Source of the DNA: Limnohabitans planktonicus II-D5
GTDB taxonomy: Bacteria > Pseudomonadota > Gammaproteobacteria > Burkholderiales > Burkholderiaceae_C
Assembly: GCF_001270065.2 (NCBI RefSeq)
Contig: NZ_LFYT02000024.1
Span: 1 to 64,000, forward strand
Length of the DNA stretch: 64,000 bases
Reading direction: 5' to 3'
Shown here: positions 56,895 to 64,000 of the stretch, one piece after another
Layout of the letters: each line of letters opens with the position of its first letter
How positions within the stretch are numbered: position 1 is the stretch's first letter
Translations under genes and position numbers: made by a program
The notes under the pieces: generated by a model
Told to the model about the DNA's origin: nothing
The model's database searches: none
Seen by the model: only the letters and a program-made list of their open reading frames with translations

Positions 56895-57860
56895 TTACTT
56901 GATGAAGCTGGTGTCAAACATGGCGTTGAAGTCGGTCGGTGCCCTGCGGATCACACCGGCTTCCAGCAAGATGGCGGCGGCGTCTTTCATGAAGGTTTGC
57001 AACTCGCCCGCAAAGAACTTCTGGTTGGCCGCTTTGTCTTGCCAGCGCAGGAAGGATGAAGATTTGGCAAAAGCCTCGCCGGTTTGCTTGACGGCCGCGC
57101 CCATGATCTCGTTGGATTTGGCCGGATCGGTCTTGATCATCTCCAAGGCATCAAAGTAGGCATTGGCCAAGCTTTGCGCAGCCTTGGGGTTGGCCTTGAG
57201 CCAATCCGGCGCGCAACCCACGGTGTCCATCACCATGGGGTAGTCGAGCGTGGTGGCCAAAATCTTGCCGGCCTGTGGGTTGTTGCGCACGGTGGACAAA
57301 TAGGGCTCGTAGGTCATGGCCGCATCGTTTTGACCCGCCACAAAGGACTGCGCAGCGGCCTGGGGCGACAAGGTGGTGATCTTGACGTCTTTCATGCTCA
57401 TGCCGTTTTTGCTGAGCATCCAGGCCAAGCCGAAATAGGGTGCCGTACCGGGCGCATCCACGCCAATGCTTTTGCCCTTGAGCTCGGCAAAGCTGTTGAT
57501 GTTGCCCCGCACCGCAATGCCATCGGCCCCAAACGACTTATCGAGTTGAAAGATCTGGACGATGGGCACGCCATTGGTGTTCCAGGCCACATGCGTTTCC
57601 ACCGTGGTGGCCGCGCACTGAATGGCCTTGGAAGCCAGGGCCAGGTGGCGGTCTTTCTGGGGAATCATTTTGATGTCGACATCCAGGCCGTGTTTCTTGA
57701 ACAAACCGGCCTTGTCGGCCAGGGTCAGCGGGGCAAAGCCGGTCCAGCCGGACATGCCCAAAGCGAGCTTGACCTCTTGGGCCTGGACGGGGACCGCCAA
57801 CGTGGCGGCGAAGGCACCGGCCAGGATCAGCGATGCGAATTTGACAGGGGATTTGCGCAT
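56895..57860 (-). CDS. ABC transporter substrate-binding protein (NMT1/SsuA-like), hut-linked
   Basis: 321 aa periplasmic protein. Signal peptide MRKSPVKFASLILAGAFAATL..VQAQ. The mature part begins EVKLALGMSGWTGFAPLTLADKAGLFKKHGLDVDIKMI, typical of NMT1/SsuA-like binding proteins, with ELKGKSIGVDAPGTAPYF in the hinge region. First gene of a run that continues with permease, ATPase and hutCHUIG. Substrate inferred from the operon. Confidence 0.88.
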   Translation of the reverse strand: MRKSPVKFASLILAGAFAATLAVPVQAQEVKLALGMSGWTGFAPLTLADKAGLFKKHGLDVDIKMIPQKDRHLALASKAIQCAATTVETHVAWNTNGVPIVQIFQLDKSFGADGIAVRGNINSFAELKGKSIGVDAPGTAPYFGLAWMLSKNGMSMKDVKITTLSPQAAAQSFVAGQNDAAMTYEPYLSTVRNNPQAGKILATTLDYPMVMDTVGCAPDWLKANPKAAQSLANAYFDALEMIKTDPAKSNEIMGAAVKQTGEAFAKSSSFLRWQDKAANQKFFAGELQTFMKDAAAILLEAGVIRRAPTDFNAMFDTSFIK

Positions 57861-57948
57861 GAAGGAACTCCTTGTGTTGACCGCGACCCGCAGGTTTGAA
57901 GCATGCGTGGCCGAAAACCGAAGACTCAGGGTAAGGCCGTCAGCTGTA

Positions 57949-57960
57949 CTTGTATAGACA
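57949..57960. promoter_or_regulatory. HutC-type operator, site 1
   Basis: CTTGTATAGACA lies about 90 bases upstream of the binding-protein start. The 11-mer TTGTATAGACA recurs exactly, inverted, at 58085-58095. From memory it resembles known HutC operators of the TTGTATAGACAA type. Confidence 0.5.
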
Positions 57961-58084
57961 GGATGGACTCAAGAAAAACCGTGCAGCACATTCACATGAA
58001 CCCTTTCACAGCAATGGACTGCAACAGCATCTCACATCATGCGCCTGCAGTCCACCCCAAGCATCAGTGCATGCACCATCTTGT

Positions 58085-58095
58085 TGTCTATACAA
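58085..58095. promoter_or_regulatory. HutC-type operator, site 2
   Basis: TGTCTATACAA is the reverse complement of site 1 and lies 125 bases further upstream, just before REPIN array G. Two distant copies could allow looping; this is inference. Confidence 0.45.
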
Positions 58096-58111
58096 ATAAA
58101 TGCTAATGAAT

Positions 58112-58887
58112 GGCACGCTGAAGTTTGAGACATGTCATCTTGTAGGTCGGCACTCGAAGAGTCCGACATTTTTGGTTTCGGCACAGCCCCATGTCGGGGT
58201 CTTCGACCGCCGACCTACGAACCGCCCTCCCGCAGGTCGGCACTCGCAGAGTCCGACGTTAGGGGTTTGGACACAGGCCCATGTCGGGGTCTTCGACCAG
58301 CGACCTACGAACCGCCATCTTGTAGGTCGGTACTCGCAGAGTCCGACGTTAGTGGTTTCGCCAAAGGCCCATGTCGGAGTCTTCGACCACCGACCTACGA
58401 ACCGCCATCACGCAGGTCGGCACTCGCAGAGTCCGACGTTAGTGGTTTCGCCAAAGTCCCATGTCGGGGTCTTCGACCGCCGACCTACGAACCGCCCTCC
58501 CGCAGGTCGGCACTCGCAGAGTCCGACGTTATGGGTTTCGGCACAGGCCCACGTCGGGGTCTTCGACCGCCGACCTACGAACCGCCATCCTGTAGGTCGG
58601 CACTCGCAGAGTCCGACGTTATGGGTTTGGGCACAGGCCCATGTCGGGGTCTTCGACCGCCGACCTACGAACCGCCATCTCGCAGGTCGGCACTCGCAGA
58701 GTCCGACGTTAGGGGTTTGGGCACAGGCCCATGTCGGGGTCTTCGACCAGCGACCTACGAACTGCCATCTTGTAGGTCGGCACTCGCAGCGTCCGACGTT
58801 ATGGGTTTGGGCACAGGCCCTTGTCGGGGTCTTCGACCGCCGACCTACGAAACGCCATCTTGTAGGTCGGCACTCGCAGAGTCCGAC
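58112..58887. repeat. REPIN array G (exact 90-bp period)
   Basis: GTAGGTCGGC or GCAGGTCGGC starts at 58142, 58232, 58322, 58412, 58502, 58592, 58682, 58772 and 58862, every one 90 bp apart: eight full 77-bp REPINs with a 13-base linker (GAACCGCCATCTT or GAACCGCCCTCCC) and a final half. The core is ATGGGTTTGGGCACAGGCCC. The left flank GGCACGCTGAAGTTTGA (58112) is the end sequence shared with element E. Two long open frames cross it only because 90 is a multiple of three. Bases 58888-59053 hold no gene. Confidence 0.93.
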
Positions 58888-59053
58888 GTTTCACAGCAAA
58901 CCAAGGGCATTCCCTGAGTTCTGGAATCCGAAAGCCCCGCTTTGGCAATCGCAGATTGTTCAAAATCAGTGGGCACAGCAAGATACAGAACAACCCTCCG
59001 GTGGTGATGCCGCCCATGACGGGTGCGCGCCCCGAGCTTCCCCAGGAGAAAAC

Positions 59054-59974
59054 ATGAGCAGTACAGGATTGGTCACCGGCAAGGTGGTCGTGGTGACCGG
59101 TGCAGGCGGCGGCATTGGCCGCGACATTGCGCTGGCCATGGCCCGCGAAGGGGCCAAAGTGGTCGTCAATGACATTGGCGCTTCGGTCTCGGGCGAAGGC
59201 CAAGACGCAGGCCCCGCACAAAAAGTGGTGGACGAAATCTTAGCCATGGGCGGTCAGGCAGCGGCCAACACCGACAGCGTGTCCGACGCCGCAGGCGGGG
59301 CCCGCATCATCCAAACGGCCATCGACAGCTTTGGCCGCATCGACGTGGTGGTCAACAACGCAGGCATCTTGCGTGACCGCTTCTTCCACAAGATGAGCAT
59401 GGACGAATGGGACGCGGTGCTCAAGGTGCACCTGTATGGCGCTTTCTACGTCAGCCGCGCCGCCGCCCCGCACTTCAAGGAGCAGGAAAGCGGCAATTAC
59501 ATCCACATGACCTCGACCTCCGGGCTGGTGGGCAACTTTGGCCAGGCCAACTACTCGGCGGCCAAGCTGGGCGTGACCGCGCTGTCCAAGTCGATCGCGC
59601 TCGACATGCAAAAGTTCAAGGTGCGCTCGAACTGCATTTCGCCTTTTGCCTGGAGCCGCATGATCGGCTCGATCCCGACCGAGACACCCGAAGAGCAGGC
59701 CCGTGTTGAACGCATCAAGCAGATGACGCCCGCCAAGATCGCGCCCATGGCCGTGGCCCTGGCCAGCGACGCCTCGGCCCATGTGAACGGCCAGGTCTTT
59801 GCCGTGCGCAACAACGAAATCTTTTTGATGAGCCAGCCGCGCCCCATCCGCTCGGTGCACCGCAGCGAGGGCTGGACGCCGCAGTCGGTGCTGGACCAAG
59901 CCATGCCCGCCCTCAAGTCGAGCTTCTTTGACCTGGAGCGTTCGGGAGATGTGTTCAGCTGGGACCCGATCTGA
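59054..59974 (+). CDS. SDR-family NAD(P)-dependent oxidoreductase (MFE-2-like)
   Basis: 306 aa. NAD motif VTGAGGGIGRDIALAMA, NNAGILRDRFFHKMS, catalytic Ser in HMTSTSGLVGNFGQ, and the Y-x3-K as YSAAKLG. The NDIGASVSGEG insert and FFHKM resemble the 3-hydroxyacyl-CoA dehydrogenase part of peroxisomal MFE-2 and its bacterial relatives. ATG 59054 has AGGAG upstream; the frame is open through array G but that part is not protein-coding. First gene of an acyl-CoA operon. Confidence 0.9.
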   Translation: MSSTGLVTGKVVVVTGAGGGIGRDIALAMAREGAKVVVNDIGASVSGEGQDAGPAQKVVDEILAMGGQAAANTDSVSDAAGGARIIQTAIDSFGRIDVVVNNAGILRDRFFHKMSMDEWDAVLKVHLYGAFYVSRAAAPHFKEQESGNYIHMTSTSGLVGNFGQANYSAAKLGVTALSKSIALDMQKFKVRSNCISPFAWSRMIGSIPTETPEEQARVERIKQMTPAKIAPMAVALASDASAHVNGQVFAVRNNEIFLMSQPRPIRSVHRSEGWTPQSVLDQAMPALKSSFFDLERSGDVFSWDPI

Positions 59975-59984
59975 GGAAAACACG

Positions 59985-61598
59985 ATGAGCGACAACGCAA
60001 AAGGTGTGCTCGCGCAGCACCAAGCCGCCCTCGATGAAGGCCACTTTATGGTCCAGCATTGCAAGGGCTGTGACCAGCACATTTATTTCCCGCGAGAGGT
60101 CTGCCCGCACTGCGGCAGCAACGACCTGAGCCTGGTGCCCCCCTCGGGTCTGGGCACGGTGTATTCGGTGACCACCGTGCGCCGCAAACCCGACGCGGGC
60201 GGTGACTACAACGTCTGCCTGATCGACCTGGACGAAGGCGTGCGCCTGATGAGCCGTGTGGACATGGACCCTGTCGACGCCGTGCAGGTGGGCCAGCGTG
60301 TGCAGGCCCGCGTGGCGGTCGACAAGGGTCAAGGCATGGTGGTGTTTGATCCAGTCAGCACAGCCGCTGCCTCGGCCAAGCCCGTGCCTCGCGGCCCCGC
60401 CGCATCGGCAGCGGTGCATTCTTCCACCGGCCTCAAGGCCCTGCGCGGCAGCGCGGCGATTGCGGGTGTGGCCACCTTTGGTTGCGGCGAAGCCACGGGC
60501 TTTTCCGAGATGGAAGTGCTGGCCCGTGCCGCGCACGCCGCCGTGGCCGATGCCGGTTTGAAGATGAGCGACATCGATGGCCTGTGCACCGCCAGTGTGC
60601 TGTCCACCATGTGGCCCATGCCCGTGACCGAATATTTGGGCATCAACCCGCGTTACATCAACGGCACCATGCTGGGCGGCTCCAGCTTTGTGGCGCACTT
60701 GCTTCCCGCCATGATGGCCCTGCAGTCGGGCCAGTGCAACGCTGTGCTGGTGTGCTACGGCAGCACGCAGCGCACCTCCACCTTTGGCCGCGCCGAGATC
60801 GCCCAGGCGCGCCGCGTGATGGACCCGCAGCCTTATGAAACCCCCTACGCCCCGATGCAGCCGCTGAGCGCCTACGCGCTGGCCACGCGGCGGCACATGC
60901 ACCAGTACGGCACCACCCGCCGCCAGTTGGCCGAAGTGGCCGTGGCTGCCCGCGCTTGGGCGCAGCGCAACCCCGAAGCCTTCATGCGCGATCCGCTGTC
61001 GATCGACGATGTGCTCAAGGCCCGCATGGTGTCCGACCCCTTGTCCGTGCGCGACTGCTGCCTGGTCACCGACGGTGGGGGTGCCTTTGTGCTGGTGCGC
61101 GCCGACCGTGCGCGTGACCTGCCAAAGAAACCGGTGTACGTGCTGGGCAACGCCACCGCCAACTGGAACCGCCAGATTTCGGCCATGCACGACCTCACAG
61201 TGACTGCCGCCAGCCAGTCCGGCCGCGAAGCCTTTGCCATGGCAGGCCTCACGCCTGCCGACATGGGCGTGGTGCAGCTGTACGACGCTTTCACCATCAA
61301 CACCTTGATGTTTCTGGAAGACCTGGGCTTTTGCAAAAAAGGCGAAGCCGGTGCCTTTGTGGAAGGCGGCGGCATCGCGCCCGGTGGCCACCTGCCGGTC
61401 AACACCAACGGCGGCGGCCTGTCGTGCACGCACCCGGGCATGTACGGCATCTTTACCCTGATCGAAGCCGTGCGCCAGTTGCGCGGCGAAGGCGGCGAGC
61501 GCCAAGTGTCCGGCGTGCAGACCGCTCTGGCCCATGGCAACGGCGGCACGCTGTCGAGCCAGTCAACGGCCATCCTCGGCACCTTTGAAACTTTGTAA
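59985..61598 (+). CDS. Fusion of DUF35 OB-fold protein and thiolase-like enzyme
   Basis: 537 aa. Residues 1-125 are a DUF35 protein: zinc ribbon C26/C29/C40/C43, then an OB fold (GTVYSVTTVRRKPDAGGDYN). From about 150 to the end is a thiolase fold. The usual nucleophile position reads TMLGGSSFVAHLLPA without Cys, and the C-terminal region reads AHGNGGTLSSQSTAIL without the second Cys; NTNGGGLSCTHPGMYG keeps the His. The YDAFT motif is present. Known DUF35/thiolase pairs without these Cys act as aldolases (Ltp2/ChsH2 type), so a retro-aldol or carrier role is possible. Confidence 0.85.
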   Translation: MSDNAKGVLAQHQAALDEGHFMVQHCKGCDQHIYFPREVCPHCGSNDLSLVPPSGLGTVYSVTTVRRKPDAGGDYNVCLIDLDEGVRLMSRVDMDPVDAVQVGQRVQARVAVDKGQGMVVFDPVSTAAASAKPVPRGPAASAAVHSSTGLKALRGSAAIAGVATFGCGEATGFSEMEVLARAAHAAVADAGLKMSDIDGLCTASVLSTMWPMPVTEYLGINPRYINGTMLGGSSFVAHLLPAMMALQSGQCNAVLVCYGSTQRTSTFGRAEIAQARRVMDPQPYETPYAPMQPLSAYALATRRHMHQYGTTRRQLAEVAVAARAWAQRNPEAFMRDPLSIDDVLKARMVSDPLSVRDCCLVTDGGGAFVLVRADRARDLPKKPVYVLGNATANWNRQISAMHDLTVTAASQSGREAFAMAGLTPADMGVVQLYDAFTINTLMFLEDLGFCKKGEAGAFVEGGGIAPGGHLPVNTNGGGLSCTHPGMYGIFTLIEAVRQLRGEGGERQVSGVQTALAHGNGGTLSSQSTAILGTFETL

Positions 61599-61616
61599 AA
61601 CCTCCCCGCATTCACC

Positions 61617-62771
61617 ATGATCCGAGACCCCGAAACCTTTGAAGCCCTGCTCGATTCCGTGCGCCGTTTTGTGCGCGAGCGTTTGGTGCCCGCCGAGAAC
61701 GAAGTCGCCGACACCGACGAGATCCCCGAAGCCATCGTGCAAGAGATGCGCGAAATGGGTCTGTTTGGTTTGACCATCCCCGAATCCTATGGCGGCTTGG
61801 AGCTGACCATGGAAGAAGAGGCGCGTCTCTTGTTTGAGCTGTGCAAGACCTCGCCCGCTTTCCGTTCGGTGATCGGCACCACGGTGGGCATTGGCTCGCA
61901 GGGCATCTTGATGGACGGCACCGAAGCACAAAAAGCCTATTACCTGCCCAAGCTGGCCACGGGCGAGTTGTCATCCTCGTTTGCATTGACCGAGCCCGAC
62001 GCGGGCTCTGACGCCGCATCGTTGCGCACCACGGCCATCAAGGACGGTGACCACTACGTGGTCAACGGCACCAAGCGCTACATCACCAACGCGCCGCATT
62101 CCAAAATTTTCACGCTCATGGCGCGCACCAACCCGGCCGACAAGGGCGCGGGCGGCGTGTCGGCCTTCATCGTCGATGCCCAATCGCCCGGCATCAGCTT
62201 GGGCAAGAACGACCAGAAGATGGGCCAAAAAGGCGCGCACACCTGCGACGTGATGTTTGACAACGTGCGTGTCCCGGCCGCCAACCTGATCGGCGGCCAA
62301 GAAGGTCAGGGCTTCAAGACCGCGATGAAGGTGCTCGAAAAAGGCCGCATCCACTTGGCCGCCGTGTGCGTGGGCGTGGCCCAGCGCATCCTGGATGACG
62401 CGCTGCGTTACGCCATTGACCGCAAACAGTTCGGCCAGCCCATTGCCGAGTTCCAGCTGGTGCAGGCCATGCTGGCCGACAGCAAGGCGGAGCTGTATGC
62501 CGCCGAGTGCATGGTGATCGATGCCGCCCGCAAGCGCGACGAAGGCCGCAGCGTGTCGACCGAGGCCTCGTGCTGCAAGATGTTCGCGTCCGAGATGTGC
62601 GGCCGCGTGGCCGACCGGGCGGTGCAGATTTTGGGTGGCGCGGGCTACTTGGCTGAATACGGCATTGAGCGCTTTTACCGAGATGTGCGCCTTTTTCGCC
62701 TGTATGAGGGTACGACCCAGATACAACAAATCATCATTGGCCGCAACATGGTGCGTGAAGCACGCGGTTGA
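61617..62771 (+). CDS. Acyl-CoA dehydrogenase
   Basis: 384 aa. SSFALTEPDAGSDAASLRT, VNGTKRYITNAPHSKIF, and the C-terminal RAVQILGGAGYLAEYGIERFYRDVRLFRLYEGTTQIQQIIIGRNM; the Glu in YEGTTQIQ is the catalytic base of short/medium-chain enzymes. It begins 18 bases after the thiolase fusion. It introduces the alpha-beta double bond in the operon's acyl-CoA substrate. Confidence 0.93.
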   Translation: MIRDPETFEALLDSVRRFVRERLVPAENEVADTDEIPEAIVQEMREMGLFGLTIPESYGGLELTMEEEARLLFELCKTSPAFRSVIGTTVGIGSQGILMDGTEAQKAYYLPKLATGELSSSFALTEPDAGSDAASLRTTAIKDGDHYVVNGTKRYITNAPHSKIFTLMARTNPADKGAGGVSAFIVDAQSPGISLGKNDQKMGQKGAHTCDVMFDNVRVPAANLIGGQEGQGFKTAMKVLEKGRIHLAAVCVGVAQRILDDALRYAIDRKQFGQPIAEFQLVQAMLADSKAELYAAECMVIDAARKRDEGRSVSTEASCCKMFASEMCGRVADRAVQILGGAGYLAEYGIERFYRDVRLFRLYEGTTQIQQIIIGRNMVREARG

Positions 62772-62864
62772 GCCAAGGGTGGGTTCGTTTTGCGGCGAAA
62801 GCCGCTCCAATGCACCCACCCCGTCAGCGTGACCCCTTTCGACAACAACACAAGGAGACAAGAC

Positions 62865-64000
<1,136 letters not shown>

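Noticed and set aside
58142-58887. Possible CRISPR array, because of regular spacing and palindromic repeats (also arrays at 27.6 and 47.4 kb)
   Set aside because: The sequences between repeats are the same in every unit, the unit is itself an inverted pair, periods differ by locus, and there are no cas genes. This is a REPIN array.
58132-58917. Long open frames across the repeat arrays (also 27693-28139 and 47980-48540)
   Set aside because: They translate the REP units into repeats such as SALAESDV and have no start site or family; they arise from periods divisible by three or nearly so.

Overview
The window looks like a chromosomal segment of a Burkholderiales betaproteobacterium, most likely a Comamonadaceae member (Limnohabitans/Rhodoferax-like). 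The evidence is the gene order exbB-exbD-lpxK-trm112-kdsB-adk, the xseA/sodB neighbourhood, several periplasmic binding proteins of the LIV and Bug types, and a GC-rich, catabolism-heavy gene set. This assignment is inference; no 16S gene is present.

Region by region. 0.3-2.5 kb: pobA (4-hydroxybenzoate 3-hydroxylase) divergent from an IclR-type regulator, with a three-repeat operator between them. 2.5-10.4 kb: a minus-strand operon of a three-component ring hydroxylase (salicylate 5-hydroxylase-like) followed by four LIV-type ABC transporter genes, with a divergent NahR-like LysR regulator and a frameshifted LIV binding protein. 10.6-11.7 kb: two tRNAs (Arg-UCU, Pro-UGG), a decayed GST gene and a repeat. 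11.7-17.2 kb: an acyl-CoA catabolic operon (3-hydroxyacyl-CoA dehydrogenase, enoyl-CoA hydratase, Crp-type regulator, APH-family kinase, acyl-CoA dehydrogenase). 17.4-20.0 kb: MFS transporter, 2-hydroxyacid dehydrogenase and a small secreted protein. 20.2-25.8 kb: lexA divergent from an asparaginase, then the adk/kdsB/lpxK/exbBD housekeeping block. 26.2-30.7 kb: xseA, a repeat array, sodB, a LIV-type binding protein and a PsiF-like protein. 31-36 kb: accessory region with an ankyrin-like protein, a NYN-domain protein, gene scraps and a lipoprotein hydrolase. 36.1-41.3 kb: flagellar genes flgN, flgM, flgA | flgBCDEF, ending abruptly at a 235-bp inverted-repeat element. 41.5-47.3 kb: a two-component system, an Lrp regulator, a broken XRE gene, a 3-hydroxyisobutyrate-dehydrogenase-like enzyme and a leucine-rich-repeat protein kinase. 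48.8-57.9 kb: a complete-looking minus-strand histidine utilisation operon (ABC transporter-hutC-hutH-hutU-hutI-hutG). 59.0-64 kb: an acyl-CoA operon (SDR, DUF35-thiolase fusion, acyl-CoA dehydrogenase, Bug-type binding protein, start of a nitronate monooxygenase).

The most striking feature is a dispersed family of short palindromic repeats. They start with GTAG followed by an imperfect hairpin, and are arranged as inverted pairs (REPIN-like) with a conserved core. They occur at seven loci, either as single copies or as tandem arrays whose period and linker are locus-specific (about 92, 124, 105, 172 and exactly 90 bp). In the 172-bp array the repeated unit contains a copy of the last ~60 bp of hutG, so the array seems to have grown by tandem duplication that captured a gene end. 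Several copies lie inside larger elements bounded by ~20-bp inverted repeats. A second GTAG-headed REP family (GTAGGAGCCCACCCTGTGGG) occurs twice, once between hutC and hutH. No RAYT transposase is visible in the window.
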